DNA of 64,000 nt from Moniliella sp. 'wahieum' (lineage: Eukaryota > Basidiomycota > Moniliellomycetes > Moniliellales > Moniliellaceae), in assembly GCA_003971905.1 (NCBI GenBank), contig RSEE01000148.1:55160-119159 (forward strand), written 5' to 3'. A model generated the notes under the pieces. That model saw only the letters and a program-made list of their open reading frames with translations. It did not search any database and was not told where the DNA came from. Positions 34,721 to 45,818 of this stretch are shown in pieces. The position numbers and the translations under genes are program-made. Positions within the stretch are counted from its first letter, which is position 1; each line of letters starts with the position of its first letter.

Positions 34721-37700
34721 TCATGTCAACAGATTGTTGATTGCGCACAGGCTTTCCAATTTGTACCGCCTGGCGTGCGACCCACGCACAACGCACCCAC
34801 CTCCGTCACATCACAGTAACCCGGGCACAAATAACAGACGAGACAACGAAAGCACTGCAGTTAACCTCTTTGACGCAGAGGGGACAGATGGCGAGGATGA
34901 CGACCGCACAGGCGACTCTGAGACTGAAGAGTGTTGATTTGGCGCCTATACATTCCAAAGACCTCTCAATAGCAAGCCCCCAAGTCCATATTGACCCATC
35001 GCAATGCAAAAAAGTACCCTCGAAGACGATTGCATAGCATTCGATGGTGCTAGAATGAGTACTAGTAGTATAAAACGTAGTACCAATAGTAACCCAGGGA
35101 GAGCGAGCATAGGAAGATCAGATTCGTCAGATACGTCGCTCACGGACACGTCAATGACGTTTCTGACGTTCAAGGGGGTGACGTCGAGGATGTATTTGAC
35201 GTTCAAGAGGATGACATCGAGGACAATCTGACCTTCAAGGTGGTGACATCGACGCCGTAACAGACCTGCAGCGCGCTGACAGAATTGCCTCACCCACGGC
35301 AAATTACTCCTCTGACATTTTTGAAGGTATTTTATATCTTAAACATAAATGATGTCTTTTCGTGATCCGCTTTGAAGCAAGCTGAAGGGACGACGGCAAG
35401 AGCCAGGCAAGCAAGTCGCAACATACACATGGCTGGCGCGGCCCACGCAAGGGGCAAATCACCCGAACCAGCGAACGTCACTGATCCATTCATGGAGAAA
35501 GTGCAGATGAACCCTAGCACTAGTACCCTCTAGCAGAGCCATGCTCCCATTCACAGGATTGATGAAGGGAGAAAAAAGGAAAAGAACTATAGCACTGCAG
35601 CATGTCACCAATGAGTAGGACACAATTAAACCGCACAACAGCAACCACTCTCGATCTTGAAGCCACCTCTTGTTCACTTTCTGCGCCTGGGTGCACTTGG
35701 CATCCCATTGGAAGAAGAAGTGCGAATGATCCAATGCGGCGGGGGGGGGGGGGGGGGGGAGGATAGCCGCCGGGCTGGAGCCTGTTGAGCCATCGCGTGG
35801 GTCGTGCGTTGGCCAACTAAGTCCCTTCAGTTCCTCCTCAGGCCTCGGAGTTCCGCTGTTTTCTCTCTCCCGTTTTTTTTTCTTTCCTTGTTGCGCAGCT
35901 TAGCCCCTGGTGGCGATTCGCTACTTGTTGTTCCTAGCCAGTAGGCGTCGGTGGTTTGCTTCGACCACCACTACCACCAGTGCGATTGCATCACCCTCGA
36001 GGACCCTCCGGACCCCAGGTCTCACCGTAGCGCACCTGTGTCTCGCACTCGCTTCCATGTCGTCGCATTCGGTACGTTCCGGGTTTTGTACGTGGGGGTG
36101 AAATCTCGAACCTAGGCTGCTTGGATGTTTGTCTGCGAGGAACTAAACCTCCGTTGTACCCGTGACGGACGAACGCCTGGCGCGAAAAGATGGTTGAAGT
36201 GCAGCGCGAACCTTATATGCCCATGTCCACGCATGCGAGACAGCTATACGTTACTTGTTGGCCTGCGGTAACGGCATACAGGTTCACTTTGCCACTGGCC
36301 TAATAGTTGGCGCATTCCACAAAGTGTGTGTGTCTGTACATGTGGGCGGATCCGATACGCATTTGTCCCAATCACCGCAGGCATGGGTACAAAATCAGGC
36401 TCATATCAGCTCGGACCACCGTTGGCCACTTTATGTCATGGGCGGGCACCGACTGGAGGCTCGCTTTGAGGAGCGTATAAAGGGATGCAATCCCCTGGAG
36501 ATCCTATAAGATCGACTCACGGTAGTTACGCGCTTGGGCTCATTGCTGGATCCGAGCGGGGTTAGGGACAAGCATTGGCCTCTCGGCGTATATAGCAGAG
36601 GCGGTTGCTAGTGTGTCAAGGTGTGTGGCACCGTCTTGGACGGTAGTAACTCGGGTCTGAATCCTTCAGGCTCAGGGAGGGGCATTGGCAGCGGAAGACA
36701 AACACTGCCAGATTGGAGCTGTGATAGACTGGAACTGAAGGCGGCAGGGGCGTGGCTGGAAGAGGGGCTCACACGCGGCTGAACGGAGCTGGACTTCGGA
36801 GTGGCACGAGGAGGGCACACGCGAACTGCCACTGGATTGTCTGATGGGGAGCTGGAGATGAGAAGAGGTCGAGAAGCTGAGGAGCAAGAAGGAGGTGTCT
36901 GGCACACTGGTGTACCAGCGGGCTGATCAATTGACGAGGACATGAGAGGAAGACGCCGATGGACCGTGTGGGGAACCCACGCACCATTTGCTTACGGACA
37001 GGGACTAATGGGGAAACAACGAATACAGTAGAGAAACAACGGGGAACAGGAAGAACAGGGCGAACGGTCGGTGGTTGCGCAGGCGAGGCAACCTAGAAAA
37101 AGGTAAGATAAACGGGCACAGGGCGAGAATCTCGTCACAAATGAGAATACTGACAAGTGTGTCGCCGCGCGGTGGGTACCGAGACTCATTGGGCACAATA
37201 GGCGACTACTATCGCCCGGATGCGTAAGTAGAACTGGTGCTTCCGCGGATGGACTGGCTCGCGTTTGTGTGTGTACGGTGGCGCGGGGGACCGATCACCC
37301 GTACCAAAGGAAAGGGGCCTCTCGATCATCCAAAACGTGCAGTTGCCCAGGCTTGTGGGGGGGGTAGCTACCACTAGACGCATTGTCATTGGCGGCACAA
37401 CAGAGGCGTGCATTCCCATCCTTTTGTCGGGGTCGTGCATGGGCAGCCTCTTGATAAGGGCAATTGAACATCCAATCTGCGTGTCGCAAGAACCTAGCAA
37501 GTAGTACCTTTTTGCCTCTGTACTACAAATAGGCTGCGCAAACACTAGTCGAGAGAGGAGACGGACTCACTGCCAGTGTGATAGCCCACTGCTAATATGT
37601 CGAAAAAAGGGGCCTGGGGGCAAGATCCAGCAGGAGGGGAGGAAGAGGCGATGAGGACAGCGTCCTTCAGATTCCGGCGAGCTCAGCCCGACAGGACGTT

Positions 37701-39451
37701 CAAAGGAGAGGAAGGAGGCAACCCACTACAGGTGGATAGTTTTGTTCGAATCGAAGACCAAGCAAGCCAGGGGGAGGGCGGGGGAGTCGGAGGAGAGCAG
37801 AGAGGAGAGAGCGAAAGCCACCGCGGCCAACATCATCCACCTCTTAAGAAGACCGCATGAGCCTTATACTTCGGACTATCGATACCAGCGAAGAAAGAGA
37901 TATGCAAGAGGAACCATCAGATCACGTGGGATATGTCGGTTGCGGGCTCTGGAGGAGGACAGAAGAGTGCGTAGCAGGAAAATAAGTGCAATCAGGTCTG
38001 TGAGAGCCCAAGTGCAGTGGTCGTCTTTGCAGGTTTCGACTTGCTCGTCCGATGGGGCGGGTGTATCGTGTCATATACAGGACTTTGATCTTAGCCTCTT
38101 GCTTTGCTTGTCGTTCCAGCCTCCTTGTCACATTGCACTTGCTATATACTGTGTCTTGGGGGCCTGGAGGCGAAAAACTGCATATTGACCGTGATGTCGT
38201 CTAGACCGGATTCTGCATAGTCTCAAGAATCGTGGAGTGCGTACACTTGAGTCGGCGCCGCTTGCCCACTCCAAGTTACTCCCCCTTGCGCGTCCTTTAA
38301 AAAGCGACAGGCGGCTGGGCCATTCCAGCCTCCGTTCTGTCGACAAGCCCTACACCGTCTTGTTCGTGGAGCACAAACTATGTGCGCAGGGGTCTGCTGC
38401 AGCTTATGCGGAGAGAAAGGATATATAGGAGAAACAGACTGGAGATGTCGAGGGTGCTGCGTGCCTGCTGTCACGGGTGAATAATAGTAGCGTATGCTGC
38501 AATCAAGATGCAACTGGGGTCTGAACAGGTTGAGATGGATACGTGTCGCACGACACATCCTCCATGGGGGGAATCAAGGCTAGTAGATGTGTCCGCCGTG
38601 CGCGTTGTGTCGTTCATATATAGTTCCTTTTGACTTGATCAGCCCAAACTAAACCAAACCAAACGCAAGGCACTGCGTTGATGCGCATCACACCGATCCA
38701 TCCATCCATCCATCTTGACTCTGTACATTTAACCACCCCCCTGCGTGTCGTTAGACCCCACCTGCTCTTTCCGCGTCGCCAAAATCAGCGCTCAGCTCAG
38801 CAGACAAGTGACATTGGCCAACCGGCTGATTGCCTCACCTTGGCCGCTTACCGTCCCGCTCTCACCTACGACGGCTGCTACCGGTCGTGGGAGGCGTGCT
38901 GGGGGGGCGGGGTGTGCGAGGCTAAAAAAAGCAAGGCGGGCGGTGACTAGTGACTAGGTGACTGGGTCAGACCCCCCAACGCCGCCATCCCATGTCCCAT
39001 GTCACACGCGCATCACATGTCACACATGCTGTCACAGCGCGTGCTACTGCGTGAGTGTGCATCTGCCGGCGTGGCAGAGGCAGTGGCGCCGTGCCGCGTC
39101 TGCCGGGCGAGGGAGGCGGGCAGAGGGGCAGTGAGACGCGAAGGTTGACTGCCCCCGTGGCTGCGAAGGCCGGAGGGTGCGCCACACCGCCACGTCAGCG
39201 CTCAGCCTGAGCACCCTCAGCGCTCAGCCCCAGCGGGTCTAGCCTGGCCTACTAGCATCCCAGTGCTCTCACCATCTCTCTCATCTCATCTCTCATCTCA
39301 TCTCTCATCGCACATACAGAATCGATTTCCACAGCATACGAAGCATCGGCAGCATGCGCAGCAGCACGCGCAGTGGGCGCCGCAGCATAGCACCCCCAAC
39401 CGGCCATGCGAGAAGAACCCACGAGCAGAAGCCAGGCAACTAACGGTAAGG
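34721..39451. other. Gene-poor spacer right of the retrotransposon
   Basis: No recognisable gene in 4.7 kb. Contents seen: a 33-bp minisatellite at 35,164-35,256, a G19 run at 35,741-35,759, a (CTCATCT) tract near 39,275-39,308 and CACATGTCAC words near 39,000. A short plus-strand frame near 35,910-36,100 ends at a GTACGT, but no downstream exon is evident. Confidence 0.5.
35164..35256. repeat. 33-bp minisatellite, three diverged copies
   Basis: Units start TGACGTTCAAGGGGGTGACG, TTGACGTTCAAGAGGATGAC and TGACCTTCAAGGTGGTGACA. The period of 33 keeps one frame open, so a repeated 11-residue unit (LTFKGVTSRMY-like) would be encoded on the plus strand, but the frame is short and stops at 35,231. 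Either a non-coding minisatellite or a scrap of a repetitive protein gene. Confidence 0.6.
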
Positions 39452-40378
39452 CTACGCTGGCGTGTGCTGCAGACGCTTAGAAGCAAAACCCTGGTCTGGC
39501 ATCTTGGAGATCACTTTGGCCTTGGCAAAGCCCAGTTCTTCCAGGTGGAGCTTCATTGCGTCCAGCATCCCCGGCGGGCCTGTCCACGCACCCCCCCCCC
39601 AACCACACACATACACACACAAATCCAAACGAGAAAGCAAAACAAAGCAGATCAAAGCAATCGGTTAGGTCAGCCGCCACCTCCTGCGCCATCCAGCAGA
39701 CGAGAAAGAGAGAGAGACGTACCGCACAACAAGACCTTGGTGTCGTCGTGTGCTGGCGGGAGGTAGTGCGCAATGGCATCTTTTGTCACTACGCCCTGAT
39801 GGCCCTCCCATGCGGCGGGCGGGGTATTGAGGAAGTACACGAGGCGGAACTGGTCTGGTGAGCGGCCTGCAACGCGTCCAGTTCGTCGCGCAGTAAGATA
39901 TCTTGTTCGGTAACGTTGGCGTACAAGAGCGTGATGCGAGTCGAGTCGTGCGGATCTTGCAGCGCAGCACGGAGGATTTGCAAGCAGGGCGTGATACCTG
40001 TTCCCCTGCGATCATGCCGATTTGGCGCGCGTACTGGCGGTGGTACTGCATCTGGCCCTTGGGACCGGACGCGAAGGCCAAGGGCGCACCGAGCGGCAAC
40101 TCACCAATGTACTTGGACACCCTGCCTGTCGGGTAAGCCTTGACGAGCAACTCCACCACGCCCGTCTGTTCGTCAGAGGAGATGGGGGTGTAGGAGCGCA
40201 TGACCATCCGGCCCTCGACGGGCGCTTGGACAGAAACGTGTTGTCCGATCGGCAGGCCCAGCACCGCCGTCGGAGACGGCAGCGCGAAGCGGTAAATCGC
40301 CGTGTTGGGCGCAACGGGCTGCTTGGCAACCAGCGTCAGCTCGCGCCATTCGCGCGCGTCCAGAACCGGGGAGGACAT
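39452..40378 (-). CDS. NADH-cytochrome b5 reductase
   Basis: FAD enzyme that passes electrons from NADH to cytochrome b5 for sterol and fatty-acid desaturation. ATG is at 40,378. The FAD motif is MRSYTPIS followed by GRVSKYI. The NADH motif [11 protein letters not shown] is broken by a missing G in a G4 run near 40,005. A second missing base lies near 39,862 before [11 protein letters not shown]. Intron 39,580-39,722 (143 nt, GTACGT...ACAG) splits the second NADH motif VLLCGPPGM. Stop TAG is at 39,452-39,454. With the two bases restored the exons total 786 nt, 261 residues. Family members of ~300 residues carry an N-terminal membrane anchor that is absent here, so either a soluble form or an unseen upstream exon. 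Confidence 0.88.
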
Positions 40379-41228
40379 GGTGGGGGCGGGGGCGTCAACG
40401 ATCGAGGAAGGAGGGTGGGGTGGGCGGTGGCGGGGTGCTCGGGGGCGCGATACCAGGCCGTTCCTGGCGTCGAAGCTGCAAGCGCAAGAGATGGCGGTGG
40501 CAACGTAGTCTTACCTTAGCCAGAAGCTTCGATGTGAGCGAGGCTACCTCAGCGGTTAGGACCGGGCGGGGTCACAGGTCACGTGGCTCTCGTCTGCCTG
40601 CCGGCTGCCCCCGAGGGCGGCTACTGAGTCGGAAGGAGTACTGGTACTGAGTAACTGAGTAACTGAGTTCTGACCTCTGACCGGTGACCACGCCGCGTCA
40701 GCCAAGCCACCCGCCAGCCACGCCGTGCCGATCTGGGAGATGAAAGCTCCGATTTCCGACACACGAGTAAGAAAACTATGCCGGCGCTTGCGCACCATTA
40801 TAACTAACAGAGATGGTCTATGCATCCTGATCAGAATCTTAGTCAACTTGGTTCCTGTTCATAACCGTTGCACTGTGGAGAAGGGGAGCGAGCTAGGGAG
40901 GGAGCAGAGAGGCACCGTATGTGGGCCGGCACGATCTAAAGAGGGAGGCAAAGGGAGGGATAGAAGATGGAAAGAAGGATGTATATGATTAGCAGAGAGA
41001 GGAAGTTGCCTCGTCGAGCATCCAACAGGGACCAAGGAGGGGAGGGGCGAGGGCCCAAGCGAAAGCTAGTAGCTAGTAGCTAGCAGTAGGATCAGCAGAA
41101 GTGTGTGAGCAACCATGGATGTAGTATAGGTGAAGGTTGCTCTGCGATAGCTAGAGTATAGGTTGCTCGTTGCTACTAGGCGCCTAATAGGATGATGGGC
41201 ACAGCGGGAGGAGACCAAAGAGTAAGTT
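40379..41228. other. Spacer between two minus-strand genes
   Basis: Promoter side of the reductase and 3' side of the CoA-transferase. Contains TACTGAG words at 40,635-40,670 and a (AGCTAGT) tandem at about 41,065-41,090. No gene recognised. Confidence 0.5.
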
Positions 41229-42882
41229 TTACTGCTGCAGGGCGACCTTGAAGGGCGCGCCAGTCTTGGCCTTGACATCTTCGAGCGTAGCGCCGTCCAT
41301 GAGCTCGATGAGGGTGAGGCCGCCCTCGGGGGTAGATCGATCGACATCAAACACGGCCAAGTCGGTGATGATGCGGGAAACGACCTGTGCGCCCGTGAGG
41401 GGCAGCTGGCAGTTCTGGACGATCTTGGGGTTACCATGTTTATCGACATGTTCAGTGAGGACGATGACGCGAGTCGAGTCAGGGGACGAAACGAGGTCCA
41501 TGGCACCACCCATGCCCATGACGACAGCGCCTGGGATCATGTAATTGGCCAAATCGCCATTGGCACCCACTTGGAACGCGCCTAGCATCGTCACGTCCAT
41601 CCTTCCACCGCGGATCATGCCAAACGATTCGGACGAGTCAAAGAACGCGCCACCAGGCAGGATCGAGGTCGTCTCGTCGCCCGAGTTGATCATGTCGCCA
41701 TTGACCATGGGCAAGGTAGGTGGACCGCCGAGACCAGTGATACCATTTTCCGATTGGAGCGTGATGTTGATGCCTTCCGGGACATAGCCTGCAGCATGGT
41801 TGGGCAAGCCAATGCCCAAGTTGACCACGTCGCCGTTACGGAACTCTTTCGCTGCGCGCATGGCGATTTTTTCGCGCGACTGTTGTTTTGGCCGACAGGG
41901 CACGGGTTGTCGCACGCGACGACGACATGGGCAATCTTCTTGGGTTCGGTGGCCTTGACGACCGATTTGACATAGACTGCTTGGAGGTCAATTTCGTTGG
42001 GGTCCAACGCGCCAATCGGGACGATTTCCTCAGCTTCGATAATGGTGTGTTTGGCGTTCTTGGCAAAGGAGGTGTTAAAGTTACTTGCGGTCATGCGGAA
42101 GACGGCGTTACCTGCCTCGTCCGCTCGCCACGCATGGATCAACGCAACATCAGCGTAAATTGCTTCTTCCAAAATATAATCTTTGCCACGGAACCTACGT
42201 TCTTCCTTGGGCTCCGATACTTTGACTGCTTCCCCCTTCTTGTCTTGCGAGTACCGAACGACCATCCCGCCACGCTGGACAAGCGTGTTGTGCCCGGCCG
42301 CAGTGTAGAATGCTGGAATGCCAAACGCTCCAGCGCGCATGCGCTCCGCCAAGCTGCCTTGCGGCGTCAGGTGCAAGTCCAACTCGCCGTCCTTGTACAT
42401 TTGCACGGCCAACTTGTTCAGGCCAACGTGGCTGGTCAACAAGGACGCCACCTTGCCGCTCGAGAAGAGTTCGTCTGTTCACCGTTCACCGTTCGCCCAC
42501 CCAGCATCTCATGTCAGCAACTGAGTCCATCAACATTCACTTAAGCTACCCAACCAGGGTTAGGGGACGTACCAATACCCTGACCGTCGACCGAGACACT
42601 CTGGTTGACCAGATGCAAGTCCTTAATATCGTCGCGCTTAGCCAGCGCGGTCAACAAGGTAGCCGGAACGCCGCAGGAGCAGAAACCGCCAATGGCCAAG
42701 GTGATGCCGCTCTTGAGTTCCGGTGCGGCAGCCAACGCTTCCGGGGCCGAGTTGAGCACTTTGCTCACTTTGTTCAGTACCGACGGGGAGGTGCTGAGCA
42801 TGCGCACGCGCGAGGCGACGTGCGGCGGGACCGAGCGCGCACGCATCGTCGGTGCGCCGCTCCGAAGTAGAGGAAAGAGCAT
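41229..42882 (-). CDS. Succinyl-CoA:3-ketoacid CoA-transferase, mitochondrial
   Basis: Transfers CoA from succinyl-CoA to acetoacetate in ketone-body use. ATG is at 42,882, followed by an Arg/Ser-rich mitochondrial presequence. The subunit A half shows GGFCSCGVPATLL, and intron 42,475-42,572 (98 nt, GTACGT...ACAG) joins DGQGI to DELFSSGKV. The B half carries the catalytic glutamate in LQSENGITGLGG and ends VALQQ, TAA 41,229-41,231. One A is missing from an A4 run near 41,885, before KQQSREKIAMRAAK. Restored, the length is 1557 nt, 518 residues, the normal size of fused A+B family I enzymes. A fungal succinyl-CoA:acetate role is also possible for this family. A TATA box lies ~100 bp upstream. 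Confidence 0.93.
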
Positions 42883-42982
42883 GGTGGGCGCAGCACTCAG
42901 GTGGTGGGGGAGAAGGTGGTGGTGAGAGAGAGAGAGGGGAAGCAACAACGTAACCCACGACAGGCGCCAAGGGACGAGGGAC

Positions 42983-42992
42983 TATATATATA
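42983..42992 (-). promoter_or_regulatory. TATA box of the CoA-transferase gene
   Basis: TATATATATA about 100 bp upstream of the ATG, followed by a CT- and CCACC-rich leader. Confidence 0.5.
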
Positions 42993-44710
42993 CTGATGGG
43001 ACACTTTGTGTGTGCGCCCCTTCGCCTCAAGGTCTGCGCCTGCCACTGCGGCGCTGTGCTGGCGCCCGTACCGCACCGCACCGGGCCACATCCCATCCAC
43101 CCCACACCCACCTCGTCCTCAGTCCTCGACCAGGCCCGCGTCGGATCAAGCCAAGCCATGCGCCATGGTGCATGGCCTGCCCCAAACCCACACCGCTTCA
43201 GGCCGTGGCGCCTGGCTTGAAGCTGGAAGCTGGAAGCTGCACCACACGCAGTCGTCGGGCCTGCGTCATAGGCGCGTCGCACGTGTCGGGCGTCACGCGG
43301 GCGGCGTCCGACCTGAGGGTTAAGCCTAAGGCCCGTGTAGCGTCTGCTAAGCCTCACGCGTCAGGTTCACCCGCGGGCACAGCTTGCACTGGGCCGGTGC
43401 GGGCTGGGATTGAGACACGAAAAACATGAACAACATGGAAACCATGGCGCCGCGCCCGTGTGCGGATCTGGCTCTGAGATCTGAGTCTGAGATCTGAGGT
43501 CGATCGGAGGTAGGCGCTAGGCAGGTCGGAGGCTGCGCTGCGCTTCGAGGCTTCACCTTGTGCGTTGTGGCCCGTCTCGGTCACACGCGTCACTTGACAG
43601 TCACTAGTCTAGTCACGCTCCACCCACGCTCCCGTGTCGCGCTCGGGGCTCGGTGGTCTGCCTTCTCCCACTCCCATCCACGGGCCATGAGTATGAGCAC
43701 GACGGGGTGAATACTCAGTGAGTACTGAGTACGTCGTACTGTCATCATGTTTGCGCTGTGGTGGCCCCGGTGGGAGCCCAAGCTGCAAGCCATTGAAGCC
43801 AAGCCAGTACATGGTACACCCCAAGGCCAATTGAAACCAGCTATGCCAGCAAATCAATCAAATCATCTTCATCATGCATCACCAGTCTAGTACAGTACGT
43901 TCAACACACGTTCAGACCAACCAATCAAAAGGCCCGCGTCGGCTGTCACATGTCCCACACACACGGGCTCTCGATATCTCAATAGCTTTTGACCCCGTCA
44001 GCTAGCGAATGAACATTGGATTCCCCCTGTCTTACGTCCGACCTCACACTGGACTCCTCACTACACTACTACTCACTCACTCTCACTCGTCTGCTGCTGC
44101 TGGGCGTGGTGCGCATATGCGTCCCGTCGGGGGTCCTCTGTCGCACACGCCACGCCCCCCGCCTCCAACCGGTCGCACTTGACGTTCCATTCCACCCGCT
44201 TAGAGGTACATGGGTGCATGGGTACGTGACGTGTGAGCGTGAATGTGAAGGTGAACGTGCCAGAGAGACGCGAATCGCGTTGCCCGTCGCGTCGCGTGTC
44301 GGTGCGGGACGATGGAAGTGAAGAGTGCTAGTGAAGATTGAATGTGAATACGGAAGATGGGATGGAGTTGGCAAGCGGCAGGACCGGGGGTCCATGCATT
44401 ATCTGGTACAGGGCACGCAAGGGGTTGCGGTTGACGGTCTTGAAGCTTCAAGCTTCATCTGTGGAAGGCTGGGAAGGTGGCAGTTTGATTTGAGTTGGTT
44501 GCAACAGGGTTAGACCGTAGATCGTAGATCGTGCTAGGGTTGGGCTTTGGGCGTCGCTTGGGCATGGCCACTGTGGGGTAAACAATAACCACACGCGCGG
44601 TAGGGTTGGCCCTCCATTAAGTAAGCCCGCGCAGAGTCTTATGTACTTAGCAAGTGTTGCCACGGTGTCTTCCATGGGATATTGGATTGAGGAGGATGGA
44701 CCCACCAAGT
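42993..44710. other. Spacer, no gene recognised
   Basis: 1.7 kb between the CoA-transferase promoter and the tRNA gene. It contains two TCTGAGATCTGAG copies at 43,471-43,498, AGTCACTAGTCTAGTCAC near 43,598 and TACTCAGTGAGTACTGAG near 43,712. No coding domain is evident. Confidence 0.5.
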
Positions 44711-44804
44711 GGGTTCGTGGTGTAGTGGTATCATGCCTCTTTAGGGTTGCTGTTGCAATTGCCGGGTGTAGAGGTGGTCCTCGGTTCGATCCCGGGCGGA
44801 CCCC
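44711..44804 (+). tRNA. tRNA-Pro (anticodon AGG) with a 22-nt intron
   Basis: The acceptor stem GGGTTCG pairs with CGGACCC (one wobble). The D arm holds AGTGGTA, and the anticodon stem CCTCT/AGAGG encloses loop TTAGGG-intron-T with anticodon AGG at 44,743-44,745. The intron is 44,747-44,768, directly after position 37 as in all eukaryotic nuclear pre-tRNAs. The variable loop is TGGTC, and the T arm CTCGG-TTCGATC-CCGGG is intact and contains the B box. Discriminator base C is typical of eukaryotic tRNA-Pro. Mature length is 72 nt before CCA addition. In the cell A34 would be read as inosine. Confidence 0.95.
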
Positions 44805-44810
44805 TTTTTT
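44805..44810 (+). terminator. RNA polymerase III terminator
   Basis: A run of six T immediately after the discriminator base of the tRNA-Pro gene. Confidence 0.85.
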
Positions 44811-45259
44811 GGGTGAGGGCGGCAAGATGGGGGCACCCTGCCAGAGGAGGCACTGCCAGCGAGGGCAGTGCGTACGTTTGCGTCCGCCACAGTTATCCTG
44901 TCACCATGTCGCCGGAGCCCAGAACCGTGGTTGTCCGTTAACTGAGAAGTAGCTACGCTACCAAGCTAAGCACGATTGCACTGTGCAGGGTGGGAACAGT
45001 CAGAGATAGCTTCTTGTAAGCTCCTGAGGCCTGACGCTAGTCCAACCTTCAATGCAACGGGGAGAAGAGCAAGGAGGGGAACGAGGGCGCGACGGTAACC
45101 AATCCAGAGCGAGTCGCGGAACTCGATAGCCAGTTCCGCTTGCCAGCGACATGGCCGATCCAGCCATCACATGTCACATGTCACACCACGTGGTGCCACA
45201 TGCAACCACACTCCAACAGTTGCTTGCCTCCTTTCCCCCCCTTTTGGCTTCAATTGCCC
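44811..45259. other. Spacer, nothing recognised
   Basis: Between the tRNA gene and the first duplicated block. It contains ATCACATGTCACATGTCAC near 45,166. No coding sequence seen. Confidence 0.5.
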
Positions 45260-45408
45260 CCTGACTCCTACCCGGCTTCGTGCCATCTCGACTCGTTCCC
45301 TAACTCGCTGCTTCCCTCTCTGCCCCTCGCCTTGAAGCTTGATCCCCGGTACTTCTCTCTGCCACAAACCGTACTTTGTCGCCAGTCCGATTGCTCGGCC
45401 AACACAAC
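45260..45408 (+). repeat. Duplicated ~150-bp block, copy 1
   Basis: Begins CCTGACTCCTACCCGGCTTC and ends GCTCGGCCAACACAAC. Copy 2 lies at 45,672-45,818 in the same orientation with small gaps and substitutions. It is pyrimidine-rich and sits directly before the 57-codon ORF, so it may be a promoter or leader. Confidence 0.8.
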
Positions 45409-45431
45409 AGACGATCTTTTCACACTACAAT

Positions 45432-45605
45432 ATGCCGAGAGAGCACCGAACTGGGTTCCTCATCTGTTTCGCTGTTTCCTGGATTGCCTATGGTTATGGT
45501 TGGATCCCCAACCCAGTCTCAAGACTCATTGGTGTTGAAGACGCATATGCAAGAAGGCACTCTCAGAAAGACGTCAACGAGCTCAAGCAAGCTCCTCAGT
45601 CTTGA
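45432..45605 (+). CDS. Putative 57-residue protein with one membrane or signal segment
   Basis: ATG at 45,432, TGA at 45,603-45,605. After MPREHRTG comes a hydrophobic stretch FLICFAVSWIAYGYGW, then a polar, charged tail ending NELKQAPQS. The protein would be a single-span membrane or secreted peptide. It starts 23 bases after the duplicated block, which is pyrimidine-rich like the leaders of other genes here. I do not recognise a family. Short frames arise by chance, so existence depends on expression or conservation. Confidence 0.35.
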   Translation: MPREHRTGFLICFAVSWIAYGYGWIPNPVSRLIGVEDAYARRHSQKDVNELKQAPQS

Positions 45606-45671
45606 AGCTTGACGCGCCTTTTAACATCTCCAGTGACGGTGGCTACTTTCCTTACCAAGTAGGGTTTGCCG

Positions 45672-45818
45672 CCTGACTCCTACCCGGCTTCGTGCCATAT
45701 CAATATCACTGCTCACCTACCTCGCTGCTCCCCACTCTGCCCCTCGCCTTGATCCCCGGTGCTTCTCTCTGCCACAGACCGTAGTTTGTCCCCAGTCCGA
45801 TTGCTCGGCCAACGCAAC
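45672..45818 (+). repeat. Duplicated ~150-bp block, copy 2
   Basis: Begins CCTGACTCCTACCCGGCTTC and ends GCTCGGCCAACGCAAC. Downstream is a different short frame (NPAPIFGGFAGEVIDS ... GANQKKTV) unrelated in sequence to the ORF after copy 1. Confidence 0.8.

Noticed and set aside
40000-40010. Programmed ribosomal frameshifting in the reductase and other genes
   Set aside because: Breaks occur in many unrelated genes at different kinds of site, need both directions of shift, and lack a shared slippery sequence with downstream structure. Sequence indels explain them more simply.
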